Below, piece by piece: positions 1 to 8,600 of a stretch of 64,000 nucleotides of DNA. The notes under the pieces are model-generated. The model made no database searches. It was given only the letters and a program-made list of their open reading frames with translations, and was not told where the DNA came from. The DNA comes from Pseudomonas sp. AFG_SD02_1510_Pfu_092 (lineage in GTDB: Bacteria > Pseudomonadota > Gammaproteobacteria > Pseudomonadales > Pseudomonadaceae): assembly GCF_003331055.1 (NCBI RefSeq), contig NZ_PUQD01000004.1:1-64000 (forward strand), read 5' to 3'. Position 1 is the first letter of the stretch. The number at the start of each line of letters is the position of its first letter. The translations under genes and the position numbers were made by a program.

Positions 1-104
1 CCCCCCGGGGGGCGCCCCCCCCCCCCCGCCCCCGCCCCCCCCCCCCCCCCCCCCGCGGGGGCCCCCCCCCCCCCCCCCCCCCCCCCGGGGGGGGGGGGGC
101 CCCC
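1..104. other. C/G homopolymer low-complexity edge
   Basis: This stretch is almost entirely runs of C and G with no A or T, unlike anything else in the window. It stops exactly where a recognisable half REP begins. It is best read as low-quality or artefactual sequence at a contig end rather than biology. Confidence 0.85.
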
Positions 105-126
105 CCCGCGAAAGGGCCAGTGCAGC
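105..126. repeat. Half REP element at sequence break
   Basis: The bases CCCGCGAAAGGGCCAGTGCAG match the right half of the REP found throughout the window (CCCGCGAAAGGGCCGGTACAG at 12972-12991). The left half is replaced by C/G homopolymers, so the contig apparently broke inside a repeat. Confidence 0.7.
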
Positions 127-131
127 CAGCA

Positions 132-1307
132 TCACCCTCTGCGAGTACCCAGCCAGTAGAACACCCCCGCCAGCACCACCGACAACACCAGCAGGTAGAA
201 AATCGCCCCCGGCCACAGCTGCACCAGGGCAAACCCCACCATCACCGGCCCCAGCGCCGCCCCCAGGTTGGACAGGTTCTGCGCGCCGTAATACACCCCG
301 CGCAAATGCTCCGGTGCGATCAGGTCGATGAACATGTACTCGGCGGGGATGACGATGATCTCGCCCAGGGTGAACACCAGCATCGCCAGGCACCAGGCCA
401 ACACCGAGCCGGCCAGGGCAAAGCCCAGCAGCCCGGCGATGAACAGGCCCATCCCGGTCAGCAGCCAGGGCATCAGGCGCTGGCGGCTGATGCGTCGGCC
501 GATCAGGTACTGCAGGGCAATCACCGTCACTGCGTTGGTGGTCACCAGGTAGCCGACCAGCCGCGCCGCCTCGGCCGGGCTGCGGGTCACCACCAGGTAT
601 TGCGAGAGGTAGGCGGTGAACTGGCCGAACACCACTGCACTGAGCACGCCGCCGAGGGTGAAGCATACCAGCCGGCGGTCGCGCGCGAGCCCCAGTGCCA
701 CCTGGGCAAAGCCGGCCGCAGGCTTGTCCGCGCTGGCCTGCAGGCTGCGCTCGCCCAGGCGCCAGTAGGCCAGGCACATGGCCAGGCCAAGCGCGGCGGA
801 GGCGATGAATGGCATGTGGTCGTTCAGCTCCAGCATGGCCACACCCAGCAACGGGCCCGCAGCGTAGCCGACATTGCTCAGGGTGTATTTGATGGCGAAC
901 ACCTCGGCCCGCTCAGCCACTGGCAGCAATGCGCAGAAGCCCGCCTTGGCAGCGATGTCGACCACCGCCAGGGCCAGGTTGATCAGCACCAGGCAGAGGA
1001 AGAACAGCAGCGCCGAGCGGCTGGCGATGGCACCGACGAAGGCCAGGGCGAACAGCAGGGTACTGGCGCTGACCAGCGTGTGGTTGCGCAAGGTGTCCAC
1101 CAGGTGGCCGCCATACAGGCTCAGCAGCGAGGCGATGATCAGCGCGCCACCGATCAACAGGCCGATCTGGCTGATCGGCAGCTGGAAGTTGTCGGCCAGG
1201 TAGACCACCAGGTAGGGCAGGGTGAGGGCACGGGCGACGGTGAGGGTGAAAGTGGTGAGCAGCAGCAGGCGAACGGTGTGCGGGTAGCGCTTGATGGCGG
1301 CGAGCAT
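132..1307 (-). CDS. MFS transporter
   Basis: A protein of about 391 residues with roughly 12 hydrophobic segments, the layout of a major facilitator superfamily permease in the inner membrane. It begins MLAAIKRYPHTVRLLLLTTF. I chose this ATG because the longer in-frame extension is basic and intergenic in character, whereas this start leads straight into transmembrane helix 1. It is divergent from the transporter/acyltransferase gene that starts at 1478. The substrate cannot be read from the sequence; drug or metabolite efflux is the usual assignment for such stand-alone MFS proteins. The gene ends only about 30 bases from the damaged left edge, but its own stop codon is intact. Confidence 0.8.
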   Translation of the reverse strand: MLAAIKRYPHTVRLLLLTTFTLTVARALTLPYLVVYLADNFQLPISQIGLLIGGALIIASLLSLYGGHLVDTLRNHTLVSASTLLFALAFVGAIASRSALLFFLCLVLINLALAVVDIAAKAGFCALLPVAERAEVFAIKYTLSNVGYAAGPLLGVAMLELNDHMPFIASAALGLAMCLAYWRLGERSLQASADKPAAGFAQVALGLARDRRLVCFTLGGVLSAVVFGQFTAYLSQYLVVTRSPAEAARLVGYLVTTNAVTVIALQYLIGRRISRQRLMPWLLTGMGLFIAGLLGFALAGSVLAWCLAMLVFTLGEIIVIPAEYMFIDLIAPEHLRGVYYGAQNLSNLGAALGPVMVGFALVQLWPGAIFYLLVLSVVLAGVFYWLGTRRG

Positions 1308-1477
1308 TGCCACGTCCTTGTCGTTTCGTTTTTCCGGGCTCCAGCATATGCCATACGCTGGCCCTTGTAGGAGCAGCTTACAAGCCAGCGCTTGCCAGGC
1401 AACGCATATCCCATGCAGATTTGTGGCTTGCAGCGCCCGGCGCGCCTCCAATCGAAAAGCTTCCAGGACCAAGGACG

Positions 1478-3355
1478 ATGAGTCATTCCTCGCAATTCAC
1501 CTTGCTCGGCAAGCGGCGTTTCCTGCCGTTTTTCATCACCCAGTCGCTGGGTGCCTTCAACGACAACCTGTTCAAACAGTCGCTGATCCTGGCGATCCTG
1601 TTCAAGCTCAGCCTGGGTGACGGTGACCGGTCGATCTGGGTCAACCTGTGCGCGCTGCTGTTCATACTGCCGTTCTTCCTGTTTTCGGCACTGGGCGGGC
1701 AGTTTGGCGAGAAGTTCGCCAAGGACGCGCTGATCCGCGCGATCAAGCTGGCCGAGATCGCCATCATGGCGATCGGTGCGCTCGGCTTCATCACCAACCA
1801 GCTGGGGCTGATGCTGGTAGCACTGTTCGGCATGGGTACCCATTCGGCGCTGTTCGGCCCGGTGAAGTACTCGATCCTGCCGCAGGCCCTGCGCGAGGAA
1901 GAACTGGTCGGCGGCAACGGGCTGGTGGAAACCGGTACCTTCCTGGCCATTCTCGCCGGCACCATCGGCGCCGGGATGATGATGTCGGCCGACAGCTACG
2001 CCACGGTGGTGGCTGGCGGCGTGGTCGGCACGGCGGTGCTCGGCTACCTGGCCAGCCGCTGGATTCCGCGGGCGGCTGCCGCCTCGCCGCAGATGCCGCT
2101 GGACTGGAACATCTTCAAGCAGTCCTGGGCGATCCTGCGCATGGGCCTGGGGCAACCACCGGCGGTGTCGCGCTCGATCGTCGGCAACTCCTGGTTCTGG
2201 TTCGTCGGGGCCATCTACCTCACGCAGATTCCGGCCTACGCCAAGGACTGGCTGCACGGTGACGGCACGGTGGTTACCCTGGTGCTGACGCTGTTCTCGG
2301 TGGGTATCGCCCTGGGTTCGCTGCTGTGCGAGCGGCTGAGTGGGCGCAAGGTGGAGATCGGCCTGGTGCCGTTCGGCTCGTTCGGCCTGAGTCTGTTCGG
2401 CCTGCTGTGGTGGTGGCACTCCGGTGATGTGCCGGCGGCGGCTGCGCCGCACGACTGGCTGACGTTATTGGGCATGACCCAGGCCTGGTGGATCCTGCTG
2501 TCGATCGTCGGTCTCGGGGTGTTCGGCGGCTTCTATATCGTGCCGTTGTATGCGCTGATCCAGGCGCGCACGGCCGAGGACCAGCGCGCCCGGGTAATCG
2601 CTGCCAACAACATCCTCAATGCCCTGTTCATGGTGGTGTCGGCGCTGCTTACCATTGTCCTGCTGGGCCTGGCCGAACTGAGCATCCCGCAGCTGTTCCT
2701 GGTGGTGTCGCTGCTCAACATCGCGGTCAATGCCTATATCTTCAGGGTCGTGCCCGAGTTCACCATGCGCTTCCTGATCTGGCTGCTCAGCCATTCGATG
2801 TACCGCGTGCAGCATCGCGACCTCGAGCGCATCCCCGACGAAGGCGCGGCGTTGCTGGTGTGCAACCACGTGTCGTTCGTCGATGCGCTGCTGCTGGGCG
2901 GGGCGATCCGCCGGCCGATCCGCTTCGTCATGTATTACAAGATCTACAACCTGCCGGTGCTCAACTTCGTGTTCCGCACGGCCGGCGCCATCCCGATCGC
3001 CGGGCGCAATGAAGATTCGGCCACTTACGAACGTGCTTTCGCGCGCATTGCCGACTACCTGGCCGATGGCGAGCTGGTGTGCATTTTCCCGGAGGGCAAG
3101 CTGACCGGTGATGGCGAGATCGATGTGTTCAAGGGCGGCGTCAAGCGCATCCTCGCAGAAACCCCGGTGCCGGTGATCCCGTTGGCCTTGCAGGGCTTGT
3201 GGGGCAGCTTCTTCAGCCGCGACCCGGGCAAGGGCTTTTTCAAGCGCCTGTGGTCGCGGGTAACCGTCGTGGCGGGCGCCGCCATCCCGGTGGAGGCAGC
3301 GCAGCCAGAAGCATTGCGTGAGCAGGTCAGCCGCCTGCGCGGCAACCTGCGTTAG
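1478..3355 (+). CDS. MFS lysophospholipid-transporter-like / PlsC acyltransferase fusion
   Basis: A 625-residue fusion. Residues 1 to about 410 form an LplT-like MFS permease (start MSHSSQFTLLGKRRFLPFF, with the QSLGAFNDNLFKQ signature of this subfamily). The rest, about 430-625, is a PlsC/LPLAT acyltransferase. Acyltransferase motifs visible are NHVSFVDALL (the NHxxxxD catalytic block), FRTAGAIPI, and FPEGKLTGDG. The family link to LplT and Aas suggests flipping of lysophospholipids across the inner membrane and re-acylation. The AMP-forming acyl-ACP synthetase domain of Aas, present in some larger fusions, is absent, so the acyl donor must be activated elsewhere. It is divergent from the MFS gene at 132-1307. 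Precise substrates are inferred. Confidence 0.85.
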   Translation: MSHSSQFTLLGKRRFLPFFITQSLGAFNDNLFKQSLILAILFKLSLGDGDRSIWVNLCALLFILPFFLFSALGGQFGEKFAKDALIRAIKLAEIAIMAIGALGFITNQLGLMLVALFGMGTHSALFGPVKYSILPQALREEELVGGNGLVETGTFLAILAGTIGAGMMMSADSYATVVAGGVVGTAVLGYLASRWIPRAAAASPQMPLDWNIFKQSWAILRMGLGQPPAVSRSIVGNSWFWFVGAIYLTQIPAYAKDWLHGDGTVVTLVLTLFSVGIALGSLLCERLSGRKVEIGLVPFGSFGLSLFGLLWWWHSGDVPAAAAPHDWLTLLGMTQAWWILLSIVGLGVFGGFYIVPLYALIQARTAEDQRARVIAANNILNALFMVVSALLTIVLLGLAELSIPQLFLVVSLLNIAVNAYIFRVVPEFTMRFLIWLLSHSMYRVQHRDLERIPDEGAALLVCNHVSFVDALLLGGAIRRPIRFVMYYKIYNLPVLNFVFRTAGAIPIAGRNEDSATYERAFARIADYLADGELVCIFPEGKLTGDGEIDVFKGGVKRILAETPVPVIPLALQGLWGSFFSRDPGKGFFKRLWSRVTVVAGAAIPVEAAQPEALREQVSRLRGNLR

Positions 3356-3363
3356 GGGAGGGG

Positions 3364-3681
3364 TCAGCTGGCGCTGACTTTCAGGCCGATCAGGCCGGTA
3401 ATGATCAGCGCCACACTGACCAGCCGCACCAGGGCCATGGACTCGCCGAACAGGATGATGCCGGCGATCACCGTGCCGACCGCGCCGACACCGGTCCAGA
3501 TGGCATAGGCGGTACCCAGTGGCAGCTCTTTCATGGCCAGGCCCAGCAGGCCCAGGCTGATGGCCATGGCGGCGACGGTAAGTACGGTGGGCAGAGGTTT
3601 GCTGAAGCCGTCGGTATATTTCAGGCCGACAGCCCAACCGACCTCGAACAGGCCGGCGAAGAACAGGATGATCCAGGACAT
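3364..3681 (-). CDS. gdx: Guanidinium exporter, SMR family (Gdx/SugE)
   Basis: A 105-residue small multidrug resistance protein with four transmembrane helices. It starts [20 protein letters not shown], carrying the conserved membrane glutamate of helix 1 (E13), and has the WTGVGAVGT segment typical of the SugE/Gdx branch rather than the polyaromatic EmrE branch. Gdx proteins exchange guanidinium for protons and act as dimers in the inner membrane. The assignment is strongly supported by a guanidine-II riboswitch in its leader at 3708-3756. A GGAG ribosome binding site lies about 8 bases before the ATG. It is convergent with the transporter/acyltransferase gene, 8 bases apart. Confidence 0.93.
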   Translation of the reverse strand: MSWIILFFAGLFEVGWAVGLKYTDGFSKPLPTVLTVAAMAISLGLLGLAMKELPLGTAYAIWTGVGAVGTVIAGIILFGESMALVRLVSVALIITGLIGLKVSAS

Positions 3682-3707
3682 GGTGTGTCTCCATCGTTGT
3701 AAATGAT

Positions 3708-3756
3708 GGGGCCGTCCCCGGAGTGGTCACGCGTCGCGTCGTGAGGTCGTCCTCAC
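3708..3756 (-). promoter_or_regulatory. Guanidine-II riboswitch (mini-ykkC)
   Basis: Reading the minus strand, there are two hairpins, each capped by an ACGR tetraloop. The first is GTGAGG-ACGA-CCTCAC (3756-3741) and the second is GGGG-ACGG-CCCC (3719-3708). They are separated by about 21 bases and followed at once by the GGAG of gdx. Two ACGR-loop stems before a gdx gene define the guanidine-II class. Guanidine binding is expected to let the loops kiss and free the ribosome binding site. Confidence 0.9.
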
Positions 3757-3795
3757 CGTGGCCTCATGGTGCACACCTGAGCGGTTCAGGGCAAG

Positions 3796-3904
3796 CCTGT
3801 ACCGGCCCTTTCGCGGGCACGCCCGTTCCCACAGAGTTTGCACTATCTTCAAGTCTGGGGCGTCCTTGTGGGAGCGGGCGCGCCCGCGAAGAGGCCAGCA
3901 CCGG
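3796..3904. repeat. REP pair, inverted
   Basis: Two REP elements in opposite orientation (3796-3834 and 3865-3904) separated by about 30 bases. Each has the GCGGG-NNN-CCCGC type stem and the TCCCACAGG-type flank; the left copy is slightly diverged (CCCGTTCCCACAG). Confidence 0.9.
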
Positions 3905-3945
3905 CCCAGGCTGTTTCCCGGGCCAGCACCGGCTTTGCTAGCCCG

Positions 3946-4866
3946 TCAGACCCCTTGCGGAATCTCCTCGCCACCCAGCGCTTCGAACAGCACCGGCAGG
4001 AATTCGGCGAAGGTCATCATCATCAGCTGGAAGCTGGCATCGAACTGCTGGGCAGCCTCGTCGCCGCCGTCCTGTTCAGCCTGCTCCTGCAGCAGTTCCT
4101 CGAACTTCAGGCGCTTGATGACCATCTTGTCGTCCAGAATGAACGACAGCTTGTCCTGCCAGGCCAGGGCCAGCTGGGTAACCACCTTGCCGGTGCTCAG
4201 GTGCAGCTGGATTTCCTCGCCGGTCAGGTCCTGGCGCTTGCAGCGCACGATGCCGCCGTCTTCGGCAGTGTCGCGCAGTTCGCATTCGTCCAGCACGTAG
4301 AAGCCTTCTGCGGCCTGCTGCGACTTGACCCAATCGGTCATGGTGGCAACCGGTGCGATCTTCACCGTGGCCGGGCGCACGGGCAGCGAGCCCATCACTT
4401 CGCGCAGGGTCGACAGCAGGTCTTCGGCACGTTTGGCGCTGGCCGAGTTGACCAGAATGACGCCCAGGCGCGGGGCGATGGCGGCGAAGATCATCGAGCG
4501 GCGGATGAACGCGCGCGGCAGGAAGGCCTGGATGATCTCGTCCTTGATCTGGTCGCGTTCCTTTTTATAGACCTTGCGCATCTGCTCGGTCTCGATCTCT
4601 TCGACCTTTTCCTTCACCGCGTCGTTGACCACGCTGCTGGGCAGGATGCGTTCTTCCTTGCGCGCGGCAATCAGCAGGTACTCGCCACTGACATGCACCA
4701 GGGGAGCGTCTTCGCCCTTGCCGAATGGCGCGACGAAACCGTAGGTGGTCAGCTCCTGGCTGGCGCAGGGGCGGGCCGGCTTGCTGGCCAGGGCCGCTTC
4801 CAGCGCTTCAGGCTCGAACGGGACTTCCTGGGTCAGGCGGTAGGTCAGCAGGTTCTTGAACCACAT
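3946..4866 (-). CDS. rdgC: Recombination-associated protein RdgC
   Basis: A 306-residue protein, the usual RdgC length, starting [20 protein letters not shown]. The opening MWFKNL is the family hallmark. RdgC forms a ring-shaped dimer that binds double-stranded DNA without sequence specificity and limits RecA filament formation; it is nucleoid-associated and cytoplasmic. The internal ATG was chosen over the longer reading frame because an AAGGAGAG ribosome binding site lies about 8 bases before it. The C-terminal half contains the conserved acidic and hydrophobic region ending in a helix rich in phenylalanine and methionine ([20 protein letters not shown]). It is monocistronic, with a REP pair downstream and the tRNA promoter upstream on the other strand. 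Confidence 0.95.
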   Translation of the reverse strand: MWFKNLLTYRLTQEVPFEPEALEAALASKPARPCASQELTTYGFVAPFGKGEDAPLVHVSGEYLLIAARKEERILPSSVVNDAVKEKVEEIETEQMRKVYKKERDQIKDEIIQAFLPRAFIRRSMIFAAIAPRLGVILVNSASAKRAEDLLSTLREVMGSLPVRPATVKIAPVATMTDWVKSQQAAEGFYVLDECELRDTAEDGGIVRCKRQDLTGEEIQLHLSTGKVVTQLALAWQDKLSFILDDKMVIKRLKFEELLQEQAEQDGGDEAAQQFDASFQLMMMTFAEFLPVLFEALGGEEIPQGV

Positions 4867-5033
4867 GAGGGGCAATCTCTCCTTAATGCATAAGGCGGGC
4901 ATTATTCTCCGAGCGGTGCTCTCAGGCCAACCCTGTCGGAGTGCCAGCAGCTGTTGCGGAATGTAAAGATCCAGGTGGCCGCGTAGGTCTTTGAAAGGGC
5001 TGAGGTTTTTTTTGAAGAAAGTTGAAAAAGTGC

Positions 5034-5062
5034 TTGCCAGGGTACAGGGCCGTCCGTAGAAT
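5034..5062 (+). promoter_or_regulatory. Sigma70 promoter of the tRNA unit
   Basis: A -35 box TTGCCA (5034-5039), a spacer of exactly 17 bases, and a -10 box TAGAAT (5057-5062), followed by a GC-rich discriminator (GCGCGCCA). A GC-rich discriminator is the usual mark of stringently controlled stable-RNA promoters. Transcription should start near 5069, just before tRNA-Val. Confidence 0.8.
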
Positions 5063-5082
5063 GCGCGCCACACCGAGACGAA

Positions 5083-5158
5083 GGGTGATTAGCTCAGCCG
5101 GGAGAGCATCTGCCTTACAAGCAGAGGGTCGGCGGTTCGATCCCGTCATCACCCACCA
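5083..5158 (+). tRNA. tRNA-Val (anticodon TAC)
   Basis: A 76-base cloverleaf with acceptor stem GGGTGAT/ATCACCC, discriminator A and encoded CCA. The anticodon arm TCTGC-CTTACAA-GCAGA places TAC at the anticodon, reading valine codons. The T arm contains GGTTCGATCC. It is cotranscribed with tRNA-Asp 13 bases downstream. Confidence 0.97.
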
Positions 5159-5171
5159 CTCGATGTTTAGC

Positions 5172-5248
5172 GCAGCGGTAGTTCAGTCGGTTAGAATACC
5201 GGCCTGTCACGCCGGGGGTCGCGGGTTCGAGTCCCGTCCGCTGCGCCA
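5172..5248 (+). tRNA. tRNA-Asp (anticodon GTC)
   Basis: A 77-base cloverleaf with acceptor stem GCAGCGG/CCGCTGC, discriminator G and encoded CCA. The anticodon arm CCGGC-CTGTCAC-GCCGG gives GTC, reading aspartate codons; the T loop is GGTTCGAGTCC. A terminator follows at 5292. Confidence 0.97.
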
Positions 5249-5291
5249 TATTTCACTTCCAGGGCCTACTGAACACCCGGAAGTAACAATG

Positions 5292-5317
5292 AAAGCGACC
5301 TTAGGGTCGCTTTTTTT
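5292..5317 (+). terminator. Rho-independent terminator of the tRNA unit
   Basis: Stem AAAGCGACC with GGTCGCTTT around a four-base TTAG loop, ending in seven T residues. It closes the tRNA-Val/tRNA-Asp transcript. Confidence 0.9.
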
Positions 5318-5416
5318 GTTTCTGCGGTTTGGAAAAAACGCTCAAGTGCCTGTATTGCCTATGCTGGAATGCCCCAGCATGGCGCCAGACGGGCTTCAAT
5401 TGCCACCGCATGGTGC

Positions 5417-5517
5417 GCCGCCTGCGCGGCTAAACCCGCCTCCACAGCTACAGCACCCACCCCAGCCCTCGTGATATCGCTGTGGGAGCGGGTTCACCCG
5501 CGAAGAGGCTGGCACAG
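5417..5517. repeat. REP pair, one copy degenerate
   Basis: A good REP at 5480-5517 (CTGTGGGAGCGGGTTCACCC then GCGAAGAGGC) is faced by a decayed partner at 5417-5448 (GCGCGGCTAAACCCGCCTCC). The region 5318-5549 holds no gene I can support. Confidence 0.75.
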
Positions 5518-5549
5518 CTGGCCCATTAATTGCTGACTCACCGCCATCC

Positions 5550-5598
5550 CGGGCCATCAACGTCGACAGCCCGCAAACCTCACGACAAAGGCGCCGTG
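5550..5598 (+). promoter_or_regulatory. ANTAR-type antiterminator RNA, nasA leader
   Basis: Two successive hairpins with six-base loops. P1 spans 5550-5573: CGGGC/GCCCG, a 2x2 internal mismatch, TC/GA and loop AACGTC. P2 spans 5581-5598: CACGAC/GCCGTG with one mismatch and loop AAAGGC. Both loops have A at position 1 and G at position 4, the recognition signature of ANTAR-domain antiterminators such as NasT. The 3' arm of P2 is also the 5' arm of the terminator at 5587-5641, so the two structures exclude each other. Confidence 0.75.
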
Positions 5599-5641
5599 TT
5601 GCCCCGCTTGCTTGTGCAAGCCGGGGCAGCCGGCGCCTTTT
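5587..5641 (+). terminator. Attenuator hairpin before nasA
   Basis: A long hairpin: GGCGCCG (5590-5596) with CGGCGCC (5631-5637), an inner stem TGCCCCG-CTTGC with GCAAG-C-CGGGGCA, then TTTT. It ends 22 bases before the nasA start, so it would stop transcription unless the ANTAR hairpin P2 forms. Confidence 0.75.
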
Positions 5642-5663
5642 GCATTTCCACAGGAGCCCGCCC

Positions 5664-8600
5664 ATGGCCAACAGCGAAGTGCGCAGCGTCTGCCCCTACT
5701 GCGGCGTCGGTTGCGGCATCGTCATGAGCGTCGCCGATGGCAAGGTCGGCAAGATCAGCGGCGACAAGCAGCACCCCAGCAACTTCGGCCGCCTGTGCAC
5801 CAAAGGCCTTACCGCACACCTGCCGCTGACCGCCGCCGGGCGCATGACAGACGCCTATGTCCGTCAGCAGCGCAGCCAGCAGCCGGCGCGTACCGGCATC
5901 GACCAGGCCATCACCGATGCCGCCGCCCGTCTGCGCGGCATCATCGACCAGCACGGGCCGGACGCCGTGGCGCTGTATGTGTCCGGGCAGATGTCGCTGG
6001 AGGCCCAGTACCTCGCCAACAAGCTGGCCAAAGGCTTTATCCGCACCCGCCACATCGAGTCCAACTCGCGCCTGTGCATGGCCAGCGCCGGCAGCGGCTA
6101 CAAGCTGTCGCTCGGCGCCGACGGCCCGCCCGGCAGCTATCAGGACTTCGAGCATGCCGAGGTATTCCTGGTGATCGGCGCCAACATGGCTGACTGCCAC
6201 CCGATCCTGTTCCTGCGCCTGCTCGACCGGGTCAAGGCTGGCGCCAGGCTGATCGTCGTCGACCCACGGCGCAGCGCCACCGCCGACAAGGCCGACCTGT
6301 TCCTGCAAGTGCGTCCCGGCAGCGACCTGGCCTTGCTCAACGGCCTGCTGCACCTGCTGCAGCGCAACGGCCATACCGACCCCGCATTCATCGCCCGGCA
6401 CACCGAGGGCTGGGACGACCTGGCGGGCTTTCTTGATGACTACAGCCCCGAGCGCGTGGCGGCCCTCACCGGGTTGGCCGAGGCCGATATCATCCAGGCC
6501 GCGGAATGGATCGGCAGTGCCAGCAACTGGATGAGTTGCTGGACCATGGGCCTGAACCAGAGCATCCACGGTACCTGGCACACCAATGCGATCTGCAACC
6601 TGCACCTGGCCACTGGCGCAATCTGCCGCCCCGGCAGCGGGCCGTTCTCGCTGACCGGGCAGCCGAATGCCATGGGCGGCCGCGAAATGGGCTACATGGG
6701 CGCGGGCTTGCCCGGCCAGCGCTCGGCGCTGGTGGCGCAGGACCGCGCCTTCGTCGAGCAGCAGTGGCAACTGCCGCCGGGCAGCCTGCGCAGCGAAGGC
6801 GGCGAGGGCACGGTTGCCCTGTTCGAGCAGCTGAAAAGCGGCGCGATAAAAGCCTGCTGGGTCATCTGCAGCAACCCGGTGGCCAGCGTCGCCAACCGCC
6901 AGCAAGTGATCGACGCCCTGCGCCAGGCCGAGCTGGTGGTTACCCAGGATGCGTTCCTCGATACCGAAACCAACCGCTACGCCGACATCCTCCTGCCCGC
7001 CGCGCTGTGGGCCGAAGGCGAGGGCGTGATGATCAACAGCGAGCGCAACCTCACCCTGATGCCGCGTGCCGTCGAGCCACCGGGGCAGAGCCTGCCGGAC
7101 TGGCAGATCATCGCCCGGGTCGCCTGCGCCATGGGTTACGCCGACGCCTTCGACTACCCCGATGCACAAGCGGTATATGACGAGATCCGCCGCTTTCACA
7201 ACCCGGCGACCGGCTACGACCTGCGTGGCATCGGGTATGCCGAACTGCGCCAGCAACCGCGGCAGTGGCCTTGTGCCCCCGGCTGTGACAACCCGCGTAG
7301 CCCGTTGCGCTACCGCGACCACGGCGGTAGCCAGGCGCTGGCCTTCCCGACCGCCAGCGGCAAGGCGCGCTTCTTCGCCCGGCCCTGGTTGCCGCCGGCC
7401 GAGCTGCCGGATGGCGACTACCCCATGGTGCTGAACACCGGCCGCGTTCAGCACCAGTGGCACACGCTGACCAAGACTGGCAAGGTGCCGGCGCTGAACA
7501 AGCTCGAGCCCGGCCCCTTCGTGGAAATCCACCGCGACGATGCTGCCCGGCTGGGCATCGCTGAAAAGGACCAGGTGGCCATTCGCTCGCGCCGTGGCCA
7601 GGCCGTGCTGCCGGCGCGAATCAGCGAGCGGGTGATGCCGGGCAACTGCTTTGCCCCGTTCCACTGGAACGACTTGAGCGGCGAGCAACTGGCAATCAAC
7701 GCGGTGACCTGCGATGCGGTCGACCCGTTGTCGCTGCAACCGGCGTTCAAGCACTGCGCCGTGGCCCTGGAGCGGGTTGCAGGCGAGCGCATCGATGCCC
7801 TTGAACTGAACACTGCCATTGCCGAGCCTGCCCGTATGCCGACCGCTACCCTGTCCCGTCTGCTTGGCCTGGACAGCCTGCCAGTCCCGGTGCTGGCCGC
7901 GCCAGAGCGCCACTACCTGCAAGGTTTTCTGCTGGGCCTGGACCAGGCCCGTAGCGAAGGCGCGCCGTGCCTGCCGGCCAGTGCGCCGCTGGCCGCCCAG
8001 CATCGGCTGTTCGTCGATGGCTTGCTGGCCGGGCTGTTCGCCCAGCCGCAGGTGCTGCCCGAGACCGCGTTGGCGGCACCACGGCATCAGGTGCTGTGGG
8101 CCTCGCAGACCGGCAACGGCGAGCTGCTGGCTGAACGCTGTGCCGAGCGCCTGCGCAGTGCCGGCCTGGAGGTCGAGCTCAGCTGCATGGACGCGGTCAG
8201 CCCAGGCCAGCTGAAGCAGGCCGCCAGCGTGGTGCTGATCGCCAGCACCTTTGGCGATGGCGATGCGCCCGACAGCGCAGCGGCGTTCTGGCATGCCTTG
8301 CAGGGCGAGCAGGGCACCCACTGGGCTGCACTGCGTTATGCCGTGCTGGCCTTGGGCGACTCCAGTTATGAGCAGTTCTGCGGCTTTGGCCGCAAGCTCG
8401 ATCAGCGCCTGGCCGAACTAGGCGCGCGGCGCCTGCTGCAACGGGTGGACTGCGAACCGGATTTCGACCAAGCCTTCAGCGCCTGGCTCGATGCGCTACT
8501 GGCCACGCTGGGCAGCGCCAGCCTGGCGCAGGTGGTCACCGAACCCGCGCCCGTGGCGGGCTTTGACCGGCAGCGACCGTGGGCGGCAACGTTGCTGGAA

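Noticed and set aside
5580..8321. A 913-residue open frame antisense to nasA
   Set aside because: High GC content leaves long stop-free frames opposite real genes; its translation is rich in His, Gln, Arg and Ala with no domain, and nasA has full-length family motifs.
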